Source of the DNA: Larimichthys crocea
Taxonomy: Eukaryota; Chordata; Actinopteri; Sciaenidae
Direction: 5' to 3'
Assembly: GCF_000972845.2 (NCBI RefSeq)
Contig: NW_020852647.1
Span: 1 to 64,000, forward strand
Length of the DNA: 64,000 bases
Of the stretch, positions 49,901-60,255 are shown in pieces (positions within the stretch are counted from its first letter, which is position 1; the number at the start of each line of letters is the position of its first letter). The position numbers and the translations under genes were made by a program. Under the pieces are notes generated by a model. The model was not told where the DNA came from and searched no databases. It saw nothing but the letters and a program-made list of their open reading frames with translations.

Positions 49901-51586
49901 CGACTGGGAACCGAGGCCAGCCGAGAATGGTGGTTGCCAACAGCTACAGTGCGGGTGTCCCCACTTTGGTGACGAATGGTGTCATAGGCAGAGGTCGAAC
50001 CAATCCAGCGGGCCCACAGGTGGAGGAGGAGGAAAAGATGGAGAGAGGGATGATCGGAGGAGAGGACAACTGTATGAACCTGCTGAACTTCAGTCCTGAT
50101 GAACACGAACCGCTGCTGACAAGCGAACAACCGCCAGCTGAGAGCGAACCCCTTCCTCATCTGCATCATCATCAGTCAAGACCTGGAAGCATCTTGACAG
50201 GACGAGGCACAAACTCCAACAACAACAACAACAGAATAGCTTCAGGATCAGGCGTCAAGATCCAGGGCAGCCCTAAACCTGAGCCACACCTGGCAGGTCA
50301 GCAGATCAGTGAATCTGGCCCAACACCACAGGTCCCTCCCATTGGCCAAGGTTCAGAAGATACAGGTCCATGTGTCCAGAGAACCCTTTGTACAAAACCA
50401 GTATTGACCCCACGACCTACAAGAAGCCCAAAGGCTCATCTGGTCCAATTCACTGCCAGTCCACCAGTCCCAGGCTGCAGCAATCCAGATTCTGGTTCAG
50501 CATCCCCAGTTTCACAAGCACAAGAACCGGCCACCAAAACTTTAACCTCACAAGCCCAAGATCCACTAATCCTTGCCCCAGAAAATCAACCCCTAAAAGC
50601 CCCAGGACCAGATCCCACAGATCCAGAAGCCCCAGAACCAGAAAAAACAGTTGTGTTGTCTCAAGATCCAGAAACCACGACTCTTGCAGAAGCTTCAACA
50701 CCAGAACCTGCAGCTTTACAAAGTCGGGCCTCAGATCCAACTCCAGCTCAATTGCGGCCCCAGATGGGACCGACCAAAGCCAAAAGGCCTGTGCGTCCAA
50801 GTTCCCTGGATCTGTCTTCTTCCTGCATCTCCTCAGGTGAGCCAACATTATTTTCACTTCACATTAGTTTTGTTATTTACTGCAGGGTCCGTGGTCTGTA
50901 CAGCTACCTTACCAGACAATGGTACAGCTGTTGAAGACCCTTTTACCAGTGTCTGAACTCGAGGTGGTCAGGATGGGTCTAAAGCATTAAGAATCCCCCC
51001 ATGACCATGAACATCCATATCAGCTGAATGTCTGCCAGTAGATAGAAATGAGGTGGTGAATTAGTAGCACACCAGCGAGCCCCACAAGTAGTCACCAAGG
51101 ATGTAACACCAACTGTTTCTCAAGGACACTCACATAAATTTCACTGTCTGAGTTCACATTCAGTGGCACAAAACAGGCTCCTAAAGCAACAAGGTTCTGA
51201 CACCGCTCATACTCTGTACCTGTGATTTAAACTAAAGGTATGAATCCTCCATTTTCTGATTTGTTTCCTCCCCAGATGATGTTTCTCTGACAGAGAACGG
51301 CAGTCTGAGTGCTTCAGGAGAGAAAATCAAACGCCGTGTCAAGACTCCGTACACCCTGAAAAAATGGCGTCCGGCATCATGGGTTGTTTCCACGGACACA
51401 GCTCTCGACCCGGACTTCAACTTCAACACCGGTGGTAGCAGCTGTCAGACCCATTTCTCTCAAAGAGCAGGGAGCATCGGTGCCCCCAAAATCAACCAGT
51501 CAAAGTCCAGCATGGCTGTCTTTTTGGTTGGAGGAGGAGCCACAGCGACCACGACCTCGGAGCCGGATGGAATGACCTGCTTCTGA
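40981..51586 (+). CDS. bmpr2: bmpr2, BMP receptor type II kinase, complete
   Basis: Membrane receptor serine/threonine kinase that binds BMPs and phosphorylates type I receptors to start SMAD1/5/8 signalling. Coding exons: 40981-41029, 42480-42662, 42850-43035, 43467-43574, 43703-43794, 43916-44149, 46444-46558, 46684-46844, 47388-47535, 47678-47814, 47939-48075, 48323-48515, 48603-48696, 48791-48870, 48946-49050, 49159-49365, 49795-50836, 51276-51586 (TGA). Phases agree throughout; 1193 residues against 1038 in human. Signal peptide 1-16, Cys-rich ligand domain ([22 protein letters not shown]), transmembrane segment about 150-170, kinase from 207 with glycine loop GRGRYG, K229, HRD at 331-333, DFG at 351-353 and MAPEVL. 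The long tail is BMPR2-specific ([48 protein letters not shown]). Whether this is the bmpr2a or bmpr2b paralogue cannot be told by eye. Confidence 0.96.
41040..42470. other. bmpr2 intron, unremarkable
   Basis: First coding intron. A GT run lies near 41111-41145 and (CA)n at 41261-41285; the rest is unique. Short frames near 41847 and 42160 have no support. Confidence 0.7.
42664..42803. repeat. (CA)n compound microsatellite
   Basis: ACACAC runs with CAGACACA interruptions starting two bases after the bmpr2 donor at 42662 and filling most of the 187-bp intron. Confidence 0.95.
43036..43466. repeat. bmpr2 intron with GTTAGC-rich words
   Basis: Repeated AGCTAACTCATGTTAGCAGTG and related GTTAGC/GCTAAC words at 43130-43350, similar in composition to the cep250 GTTAGCTCC array. 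No coding content. Confidence 0.6.
43577..43838. repeat. (CA)n and (GT)n runs on both sides of bmpr2 exon 5
   Basis: (AC)n at 43577-43603 next to the exon 4 donor, (GT)n at 43654-43696 just before the exon 5 acceptor, and (AC)n at 43797-43838 directly after the exon 5 donor. The exon itself is 43703-43794. Confidence 0.95.
44166..44950. repeat. 14-bp minisatellite GGCTAAGGCTAGGA
   Basis: About 56 units alternating GGCTAATGCTAGGA, GGCTAAGGCTAGGA and GGCTAATGTTAAGA in the large bmpr2 intron 44150-46443. Units are clean, without the indel noise seen in other arrays. Confidence 0.95.
44951..45405. mobile_element. Probable DNA-transposon (hAT-like) remnant
   Basis: Ends in TCGTGACTAATCGACTAATC followed by GTGGCAGCCCTA, with AAATTAGTTGTCAACAATTT before it, words common in fish hAT-derived repeats. 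The reverse complement of part of this recurs at 55825-55865. Left boundary not identified; a GT run lies at 45224-45254. Confidence 0.45.
45430..46060. repeat. GT/GAGT and (CA)n microsatellites
   Basis: (GTGTGAGT)n at 45458-45530, (CA)n at 45711-45750 and from 45823 to 45988 with CTGTAACACA interruptions. Unique sequence between. Confidence 0.9.
46084..46240. repeat. 16-bp repeat GATCTATTGACCCG
   Basis: About ten units of GGATCTATTGACCCG / GGATCTATTGACCTG in the bmpr2 intron upstream of exon 46444-46558. Confidence 0.88.
46614..46682. repeat. (CTGT)n before a bmpr2 acceptor
   Basis: CTGT repeats then CTCTCTCTGT leading into CTCAG, the acceptor of bmpr2 exon 46684-46844. Confidence 0.92.
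46855..47372. repeat. (GAT/GGT)n trinucleotide array in bmpr2 intron
   Basis: About 520 bases of GATGATGGT-type repeat, with two short inverted segments (CATCATCAT near 47096-47123 and 47273-47300). It fills the intron between kinase exons 46684-46844 and 47388-47535. Long Met/Val and Asp/Gly frames in it are not genes. Confidence 0.96.
48076..48262. repeat. Donor-like repeat after bmpr2 exon 11
   Basis: Units such as CACTGGTATACACACAACTACAG|GTACACAC repeat the exon-end word ACCACAG|GTACAC of exon 47939-48075. Matching CAG|GTACAC sites lie at about 48202 and 48261. Confidence 0.8.
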
Positions 51587-53863
51587 AGACGCTTGGTTTA
51601 AAGTTTTTTTTGTTTGTTTTCTTAAAGAGCAGATTAATTTTTCACTTCTTTGTCTTCCTTCTCTTTCGTTCGTGGAAAATAGAGATTACCTTCTGCCGCA
51701 CTAAACTGACGTAACGCTCAAAACATGACCCACAATAAGAAGCTCCAGAGTCTTTAGACAGACAGACTTCAAGGACTGAGAATCAGAGTTTGGATTTCTT
51801 CTTGCATCTCCACTTTTTGACGAATTGCTGCCGATTGGCTCAGTCTATTTGAACTTTGACCCTGCCTGTGTAGCGACAACTGCGATGTCCAAAGTATGTT
51901 TGTGTTGGTGGTGAATCCTTAACATTTAGATGATTGGCTGCTGTCGGGGCTGTAGCCTTGTGGTTGGTTTGTGTAGTAAGTTGCTAGTTGATGTGGTCTT
52001 GATATTACCTGGGTAACAAAATTGCTCAAGTGCTCAAAAAGGAAGTTTGTGGTAGACTTTGGGGTCCCACAGGTTCACCTTTGGCTTCTAGATGTTCACC
52101 CTCTTTACCCAAGGCCTTCAAGTTCTCTAATCTTTTCCTGTTGCTGGTGAACCGAGGCAGTTTCTTTACTTCTTGATACAGTAGCTCCTGTTGTAAATAT
52201 GGCCTGGATCCTAACCAAGCTGCAACCTCGGTAGCCTGCATTAGCCGGTGAAGGAATAACCGTCAGGATGTCACTGACCAGAACCACCACACTGAGCCTC
52301 CAACTCTTAAGAGATCCATGATTGATGTTTATTTATACAGTCAGTGATCCTGCATGAGGCTTCAACATTTCTTCAAGTTAATCGTGATCAGTTCAGGATC
52401 CTTTCTGGAAGATGTTCAGGCTCCTGCGATGACTCAGCTGGTGGCTTATACAACTGTCCAGTGGCTCGTTAGAGAGGATAGAGTCAAGTTAGTCAAACCT
52501 TTGGAAATACTTTAGGAAACTAACAAACCATGAAGGAGACCTCGTGCAGCCACAACAGTACTTTGTGTTTTGTGTCTTTGTACGGCGTTCTGTGAGTTCA
52601 GAGGCGTCTTTGCTTTAAACTCTAGCTATGCAGTCAGCTCACAATGTCGTCCCGTTGATGACGTCGCTGCTGGAGGATCTGTATTCTTCTGATTTGCAAT
52701 TTCTTTTATGAAGTAGTCTCAACTGCCTTGTGAGGTCTGCTGCGACCGCCATGTTTGGGCTGGAAGGACGGAGGACGTCGACAGAGAGAGATAAGCCACG
52801 TCGTTCCCGCTGAGTTCATCCAACTGTCAGCCTTGTGGCCTGCGTTACCTCGGCCACGTTCAACCTCCTCAGGAACCTTTACAACACGTCTACGATGAAC
52901 GGGACGCTCATGGTTTACTTATTTATAGATCAAGAAGAAGAAGGAAGGTGGAGGACGGAGCTCAAATAACTTAAAGGTCTCAGTAAGACTCAAACTAAAT
53001 GATCTCTGACGTTGGTTTGAACTTCTTATTTTAATGCAGCACTTCTCACAGGTCGACACTTTGTTTGGTCGGTCGAGTAAATTCAGATTATAATTTGAAT
53101 TATATCCACAGCACTTTATTTTAGAATAACCACCGTATGAACTGATCCAAGCTGCTGTCCAGCAGCTGTCAGAGATGCTGAGACGCTTACCTTTAATCCA
53201 CTTTATACCTTTACGTTACTCTTTACGAAGTATTTCCATTTAGCAGCTGTAGAAGATAAAAATGTTTTAAATGTTTTTTAAAGAAAAGAAACAGGAAGTG
53301 ACGACGAGATAACTGATTATCTGTTTTTACAGAGTCTGATTGAAGTTTCAGATTTCAGATTCTTCCTTTAATTAAACTACAATAAGTTATCAACATTTAA
53401 TCAGCTTAATGCACTTTAATTATTCGTTCATTGTCTTAATCAGCTTTATGATTCATGTATAATAATTAATATGTTTTTACACGCTGTCAACATGATATGA
53501 ATTTTATCTATATTCTGTTATTATTAATATTATTAATATTATTATCTGACTTTACTTTGAGATGCCTTCTTTAAAACATCTTTCTGTTTTCTACTGTTTC
53601 TACTGTTTGAGTAGGTCAACTTCCTGCTACCTGAGAATGACTGTTCAGGTGTGTGACATCACGTTATCAACATACAGAAACGTTTTCACGCTGACTGAGA
53701 ACAGGAAGCGTCCCACATGCTGAGTTAACCCTTTAAAGTCACTTCCTGTCGTTGCATCAAACTGTCTCGTGTTATTTCTGTTCTTATGATCATATCCGAG
53801 CTGCTGTGTCACATTTAGACAGCACACATGCAGGATGGGAAGTTTACTGGCTGTATCCGTCTG

Positions 53864-53956
53864 GTTTTGATGGACCTGATGGTTCTGATGGATCTGATGG
53901 ACCTGATAGTTCTGGTGGATCTGATGGATCTGATGGATCTGATGGTTCTGATGGAC
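53864..53956. repeat. GATGGWTCT short tandem repeat
   Basis: About ten units of GATGGACCT / GATGGTTCT / GATGGATCT within the presumed bmpr2 3' UTR. Confidence 0.85.
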
Positions 53957-54102
53957 CTCCCTGCTGTCTGTCTGTTGTTGTATTTCTTCAGTTATCATGT
54001 ATTTATGTAAATACTTTCCTATGGGACCAAGTATCTGTCAGTGTGTTCCGGACACGCAGAGCATGTTAGAATATGAAGACACCACCTGTTGTTAACCTTT
54101 GA

Positions 54103-54108
54103 ATTAAA
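54103..54108 (+). terminator. Candidate bmpr2 polyadenylation signal
   Basis: ATTAAA, the commonest variant signal, about 2.5 kb after the stop, followed by a T/C-rich stretch. Earlier sites cannot be excluded. Confidence 0.4.
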
Positions 54109-54739
54109 GCCGTTCTGCTCTATCACTCAGAGAGACTCGTCGTCTTATTCATGACATCACATAACCAGAGTGAGTCTTTATGAATATGATGTCAGGTCCA
54201 GTTTCTGGTTCTGTGTGAGCACAGATCTGTGGGTGGAGTCTGGTTTCTCTTGAGGACAGCAGCACCACCCGGTGGAGACGATGGAGCAACACATGATGGA
54301 GTGTGTGAGGTTTGAATCAGATGATGAATCAGGTCCTTAATGAAGGAGGTGGTGATGTCACACTGATGACTCGGTTACCATGGAGACGACCGGCGACAGA
54401 GACGATGTCAGCCGAACAGGTGAACGAACATGGCCGCCGCTTCCTGTTTGATCCAGTCTGTGAGGGCTGCTGCGGTCAGAACCAGAACCACAGAACTTTC
54501 TTCAAACTGGGTCTGATGTGACGTCCACTTCATGATGGACAGGTTGACAGACAGTTAACTGCTCATGAGCTGCTGCTAACTAAATCTGCCTTTAGCACCA
54601 GAACCGGGCCCTGAGTTCTGCTGCTATAGGACTAGACTGCCAGGGACTCCGATACCCCTCCACCTCTATAAATACAACTGAATTGAAATTTATTTAAATC
54701 ATATGGTCGGGGGCTCCATTCCATACTGTTTGAGGCCTT

Positions 54740-54777
<38 letters not shown>

Positions 54778-54862
54778 TCTTCCTTTCTTATCAGGATCAA
54801 AGGTGAAAGATCAAAGCAAAGTGTTTGTTTGTTTGTTTGTTTGTTTGTTTGTTTGTTTGTTT
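54740..54862. repeat. (GT)n and (GTTT)n microsatellites
   Basis: GT run at 54744-54774 and about ten GTTT units at 54821-54862, with unique sequence between. The stretch 54131-54740 holds no recognised feature. Confidence 0.92.
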
Positions 54863-54931
54863 TCAGTGATCATGTTTACTCAGCTGCTGCTACAACTCAA
54901 ACACATGTAGGACGCCCTGACTGCAGCTGCA

Positions 54932-55075
54932 GGAGAGGAGGACACGTCCAGCAGGAGAGGAGGACATGTCCAGCAGGAGAGGAGGAGACGTCCAGCAGGA
55001 GAGGAGGAGATGTCCAGCAGGAGAGGAGGACACGTCCAGCAGGAGAGGAGGACACGTCCAGCAGGAGAGGTGGAC
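54932..55075. repeat. Short minisatellite GGACACGTCCAGCAGGAGAG
   Basis: Seven to eight units of about 21 bp (GGAGAGGAGGACACGTCCAGC type). Confidence 0.9.
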
Positions 55076-55600
55076 CTGTGTCTCTGATGATAAGCTCATA
55101 CATTATGTAACATCATGTTGTGTCAGGACTGAAGCTGAACGCAGAGAACGTTAAAAAAACGTAACAAATATTTTTAACACCTTTTAGAAAAACATTTTCT
55201 GAAGAAGGGTCAAAGTTCAAACTAATAATTCATAATAATGTCACATGTAGTGTCCTTCACAATAAGGGCTGAAGTTTGATCAGCTAAATGTATTTTAATT
55301 TAAATGAAGTCCTCACACGTCATGTGACTGTTTTACCTCACACTGTGTCAGATGTAACATAATATAATATAATATAATATAATATAATATAACACAACTC
55401 AAATATTCACTGTGGACCATACATAACATATAGATTCAGATTTATGGGATTTTACTTTGAAAGGTAGTTCCGGTAGCGAGCCTGCCAATGAAGTGACGTC
55501 ACGTCTCGGTGTCACGGACTGACCCGAGTGACGCTCGGCTATTTCCGACTCTTCGCTCAAACGTCCGGCGGGCCAGAAGGAGAACCGAGCCTCCTCCAGC
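55076..55600. other. Intergenic; short ATAAT repeat
   Basis: A (TATAA)n pentanucleotide run at about 55355-55393. Otherwise unique sequence without a supported gene. Confidence 0.6.
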
Positions 55601-55830
55601 CAGAAGGAGAACCGAGCCTCAGAAGAACCGAGCCTCAGAAGAACCGAGCCTCAGCCAGCCAGAAGGTCCTGCAGATGAAGATGATGAAGAACAGCTGCAG
55701 ATGAAGATGATGAAGAACAGCTGCAGATGAAGATGATGAAGAACAGCTGCAGATGAAGATGATGAAGAACAGCTGCTGATGAAGATGATGAAGAACAGCT
55801 GCAGATGAAGATGATGAAGAACAAAGTCAT
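55560..55830. repeat. 26-bp repeat ending in GAAGATGATGAAGAACAGCT
   Basis: Six copies of a 26-bp unit (CTGCAGATGAAGATGATGAA then GAACAG) from about 55670, preceded by short AGAACCGAGCCTC / CAGCCAGAAGG repeats at 55580-55665. Confidence 0.9.
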
Positions 55831-55866
55831 CAACAACTAATTTAGTAGTCGACGCATCGTCGCAGG
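55825..55866 (-). mobile_element. Short hAT-like fragment
   Basis: CAACTAATTTAGTAGTCGAC is the reverse complement of words seen at 45340-45370 (CTACTAAATTAGTTG). Too short for classification. Confidence 0.35.
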
Positions 55867-56112
55867 TGAGGCACAGACAGGTGAGGCACAGACAGGTGAG
55901 GTACAGACAGGTGAGGTATAGACAGGTGAGGTATAGACAGGTGAGGTATAGACAGGTGAGGTACAGACAGGTGAGGTACAGACAGGTGAGGTATAGACAG
56001 GTGAGGTATAGACAGGTGAGGTACAGACAGGTGAGGCACAGACAGGTGAGGCACAGACAGGTGAGGTATAGACAGGTGAGGTACAGACAGGTAAGGTACA
56101 GACAGGTGAGGT
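55866..56112. repeat. 15-bp minisatellite GTGAGGTACAGACAG
   Basis: About sixteen clean units alternating GTGAGGTACAGACAG, GTGAGGTATAGACAG and GTGAGGCACAGACAG. Each unit contains CAG|GTGAGG, a strong splice-donor-like word, but no exon is visible here. Confidence 0.95.
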
Positions 56113-56324
56113 TTTATTTTGAAAATCTGTTTTTTCTTTAAACTTTATTAAACTTTGTTTTTGTTTGTTTCTCGTTCTGTGAGTTTTTATTAATTTCTGT
56201 AAATTTGTTTAAAAATTCAAAAATAAAATAAAAAATGTTTTAATGAACTCGACTTCCTGTTACACTGTCATGTTAACGTGCTAACGTGCTAACATTCAGC
56301 CCTGTTATTGGACTGACTCAGATC

Positions 56325-56412
56325 AGATTTTATTTGTACAGTCCAAAGTCACAAAGTCCATTTACAATCTGTACAGGCAGTGACACCCTCTGTCCTTAGA
56401 CCCTCGGTTCCA
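56325..56412 (-). mobile_element. Retroposon 3' tail
   Basis: On the minus strand it reads GAGGGTCTAAGGACAGAGGG, TGTCACTGCCTGTACAGATT, GTAAATGGACTTTGTGACTT, TGGACTGTACAAATAAA. Same unit as 7083-7165, and it shows the source of the 16-bp array at 4478-7082 in unamplified form. Confidence 0.75.
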
Positions 56413-56734
56413 GTGAGGAAAAACTTGCCCACAAAAAACCTTTAACAGTGGAACCTGTGATAGAGACAGAGAGACACAGATGCTCAGCAGCAGCAAATCA
56501 TCAACTAACTATAAACTGTGATGGAGATATGGCAGCAATGATGACAGTAGTAATATGTGTAGTGGACGTCATGCAGGACCACAGCAGCAGCCACGATCCA
56601 CGAGAACCTGCTGGACGACAGAGACAGAAACTCCAGGGAAGAAGTTTAGTTAGAGACATGATTAATGAGACATGAAGGTTTACAGATGGAGAGAGAGAGA
56701 GAGAGTTTTTGCATTTTCAACCAAGGCATAACCC

Positions 56735-57835
56735 TGGGGGAGGTGGAGTCCCCCGGCAGTCTAATCCTATGGCAGCATAACTAAGGGATGACCTGAGCCA
56801 GCACTAACTATAAGCTCTATCAAAGAGGAAAGTCTTCAGTCTACTCTTAAAGGTGTTGACCGTGTCTGCCTCCTGAACCCAGAATGGTAGTTTGTTCCAC
56901 AGAAGAGGAGCCTGATAGCTGAAAGCTCTGGCTCCCAATCTACTTTTGGAGACTATAGGAACCACAAGGAACCACAAGGAACCACAAGGAACCCAGCGTC
57001 CTGAGAGCGCAGTGTTCTAGAGGGGTAGTAAGGTACTATGAGCTCTTTTAGATATGATGGTGCCTGACCATGAAGAGCTTTGTAAGTAAGGAGAAGAATT
57101 TAAATTCTATTCTAGATTTAACAGGGAGCCAATGCAAGGAAGCCAGAATGGGAGAGATGTGATCTCTGATCTTGGTTCCTGTCAGAACACGTGCAGCAGC
57201 ATTCTGAATTAACTGCAAAGTCCTCAGAGACTTATTGGAGCAGCCTGATAACAAAGAGTTACAATAGTCCAGCCTTGAAGTAACAAATGCGTGGACTAGT
57301 TTTTCTGCATCCGCCTGAGAGACAATGCGTCTGATTTTAGCGATGTTACGTAAGTGGAAGAATGCAGTCCTCGAAATTTGTTTTATGTGGACGTTAAAGG
57401 ACAAATCCTGATCAAAAACAACTCCAAGATTCTTTACAGTGGAGCTGGAGGCCAGGGTGATCCCATCTAAAGTAACTAAGTCTCTAGAAAGAGAGTTTCT
57501 GAGGTGTTTGGGTCCAATTACAAGAACTTCAGTTTGTCTGAATTTAACATCAAAAAATTGTAGGTCATCCAACTTTTTATATCCTTAAGGCATGCTTGGA
57601 GTTTAGTTAACTGATTGGTTGCATCAGGCTTGATCGATAAATATAATTGGGTGTCGTCGGCATAACGATGAAAATTGATAGAGTGATTTCTAATAATGTT
57701 CCCTAAAGGAAGTATATATAAACTGAATAGAAGTGGTCCTAGTACAGAACCTTGTGGGACTCCATGACAAACTTTGGTCTGCATGGAGGATTCATCATTG
57801 ACGTGAACAAACTGAGATCAATCTAAGAAAGATCT
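56735..57835 (-). mobile_element. L2-like LINE, partly open reverse transcriptase
   Basis: Two overlapping minus-strand frames (57784-57518 and 57572-57048) carry reverse-transcriptase motifs in order: [24 protein letters not shown], then LVTSRLDYCNSLLSG-like sequence and LIQNAAARVLTGTKIRDHIS, HWLPVKSRI. The YADD active site is intact but the frame is broken once near 57550, and again near 57060. Homologous to 19440-20560 and ends at the same 3' point; 5' truncated. Clade inferred from motif style. Confidence 0.85.
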
Positions 57836-58375
57836 AAGGCTCTTCTGGAGCCTCTAGTGGATGTTTGAGGAACTGCAGCCTGTGACTTCACAGACACGGA
57901 GGCTGCTGATTGGTCTGTTCTGATCCACCTTCAGTGAAATGAGTCACATGATCCAGGTCAGTAAAAATCGTGTTTTTTTTTGGTGACATCATGTGACCAC
58001 AATTCACAATGTTCTGGACTGTCCTATCAGGAGCGTATGAGAAGCGTTTGAGGAGCGTTTGAGGAACGTTTGAGGAACGTTTGAGGAACGTTTCATAGAG
58101 TTGTGTTTCACAGTTTGACTGCTCAGGGTGTTTTATGAACAGACTGCTGGAGGCACACAGCTCTGATGTTAAAGAAGCTTGTGCTGTGATCCAGCTCAGT
58201 CTAACAGAGCGCTGCCTCCATCATGTGCTCCACCTTTTCTTCTGTGCAGTCTGGTATCTTCAACCTGCCACGTCCAGCAACACTCCCTCAGTAATCCAGG
58301 ATGGAGGCTTTGATAGATCAGTCACAGTCAGTGGGCTGTCATCGTCCTGACAGGCCAAGAGGCTGGACTGGAAGA
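57836..58375. other. Intergenic, no supported gene
   Basis: Contains a short GAGGAACGTTT repeat at 58040-58095; otherwise unique. Confidence 0.55.
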
Positions 58376-58378
58376 GAT

Positions 58379-58379
<1 letters not shown>

Positions 58380-58424
<45 letters not shown>

Positions 58425-58461
58425 TCACTCACTCACTCACTCACTCACTCACTCACTCACA

Positions 58462-58506
<45 letters not shown>
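58380..58506. repeat. Compound microsatellite (CA)n(CTCA)n(CT)n(CA)n
   Basis: Four adjoining simple blocks with sharp borders. Confidence 0.97.
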
Positions 58507-58508
<2 letters not shown>

Positions 58509-58704
58509 TAATTAATCAGGGATGCCGTCACTCGTGGCCCTTAGATTCATTTTTGAAAATGATAAAAATGTGTCTTCAGTTGTAATTACACAGTTGGCCA
58601 CTAGACAGCGCCTCCAATGCAGACGCCGCCTTGTGCATGCTTCTTCTGGAGCAGTGAGGGAGAGACGTCCAGACATGTCTAAAGAAATGTGTGAAGAAGA
58701 CCAT

Positions 58705-59347
58705 GGCTGTGTCCGAAATCACTCCCTAACCACTATGTAGTGACCACGCCATTTTGTAGTGGTGTCCGAATGTTTAGTGTCCACTATGTAGTCACTGCAT
58801 GTATCCCACAATTCACCGCGAGATGTAGTGAACATCCGATGGTCACTAACCGAAGCAAGATATCCCATCATGCATTGCCAGAAGTTCTCTGGGCGCGGAA
58901 AGGAAATAAATTGAAATAAATTGACATAAAAAAGTAAATAAAAAGTAAATAATTGAATTATTGATAAAACACAAACAGCCAGACTGACAGTAGATGGCAT
59001 TTCTACAGCGCTACAGGAGTTTTCTAAAATAACGGTGTATGTTTTTTTCGGCGGATGGATGAGAGGATGAGGATGATGCTTAAATAGAAAACAAAACACG
59101 AAAATAAAACATACAGGACAGTAATCAAAAGACTCTAATTTAATAAAAAGCCAGTAGTATATGGTCAAGAATTATGTGAGACGACATTAATGTGGTACGT
59201 TTAAATTTGCGACAGCAATGAAAGTAATTACCGGCGCCAAGAGAAGTGTCCGAAAGTGTCCGAACTTTTTTTTCTGTGAGCTCCACTATATAGTCCACTA
59301 CATTTATTTCCCTATGTAGGGAATGAGTGAGTGATTTCGGCACAGCC
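58705..59347. mobile_element. Non-autonomous DNA transposon with terminal inverted repeats
   Basis: Starts GGCTGTGTCCGAAATCACTC, and the reverse complement of its end reads GGCTGTGCCGAAATCACTC. Both termini continue with related words (CACTATGTAGTGACC versus TGTAGTGGACTATATAG). About 643 bp, no transposase frame, several subterminal GTGTCCGAA copies. No clear target-site duplication, so superfamily is left open. Confidence 0.75.
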
Positions 59348-59378
59348 TAAGAGTTTAAGAAGAGTTCTCTGTGCCCAG

Positions 59379-60247
59379 CAGGGACGTCACTAGGTTTAAG
59401 AAACTGGGGTGGCTTAGCCCATCGCCGAAAATTTTTCAGAGCACCAATTAAAGCTTTGTCAATCAATTGATTAATCTAAGACGATGACGCCTCACATACA
59501 CCTTCAGCTGCTTTACCAGCTAAACAACCAACCAGTTAATGTGCTAAAATACAAATACAAAACAATTGCAGGTGCCATACGTACCTGCACAAAATGAAGT
59601 AGGGCAAGTGGTTTTCATAACTCCATCATCATGGAAACATATACAGGAGAAGACTGTTCTCGTAACCTAACCACCACCCTAGACTTACCAACATCTTCAT
59701 AAACCAGGCCATCACGATGTTACTCCCCTGCCCCTCGTTTCACCCTCCTATTTTCCCCTCCACCTGCCAGAAAACTAGAAATCGCACCAATGTGGAGCCA
59801 TTAAACCAGGAATGAAAACTTGGTCTCAACCCCCATATGTCTTGCCCATAGCGGGAAGGGTTAACAGAAGTCATCTCAACTAGCTCAGCAGCTAGGACCT
59901 TTCAGAGCTGGCCAGCTGGGATTCAAACACGGAACATTTTGGTTTATTAATTACATGGAACTTTTTCTGCTGTTAGCTAAGTGTTACTACCACAGTGATG
60001 AGCTTACTTTCTTTAAAAAGGCTCTAATGTCCATCCTTCATGCGTTTCGCGCTCTGCCTTGCCGCTGTGAGGTTTCGGCTCTGGTAACTTCAGAGGTAAA
60101 CACGCAAGGTCAGTGAGCAGGGTCGCATGGAAAACATGGACTGGAATTCAGTGATGTGGGCGTTCCTATATGAAAAAGTGGAATGGTTGTATAAATGCGC
60201 ACTGACAGGGGCTAAGCCCCCCTAAAATGGCCTAGTGACCGCCACTG
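59379..60247. mobile_element. hAT-type non-autonomous element with 8-bp TSD
   Basis: Termini CAGGGACGTCACTAGG and, reverse-complemented, CAGTGGCGGTCACTAGG form inverted repeats. The flanks are GTGCCCAG (59371-59378) and GTGCTCAG (60248-60255), a 7/8 match of the 8-bp duplication expected for hAT transposition. A second inverted word, GGCTTAGCCC, lies just inside both ends. The interior (869 bp in total) has no transposase frame. Confidence 0.82.
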
Positions 60248-60255
60248 GTGCTCAG

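Larger units (their letters stand above)
51587..54130 (+). other. bmpr2 3' UTR (presumed)
   Basis: Long unique, AT-richer sequence after the bmpr2 stop with no coding frames of substance. A candidate polyadenylation signal ATTAAA lies at 54103-54108. TTATTTAT-type AU-rich words occur near 52916. A long 3' UTR is usual for BMPR2. End position inferred. Confidence 0.5.
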
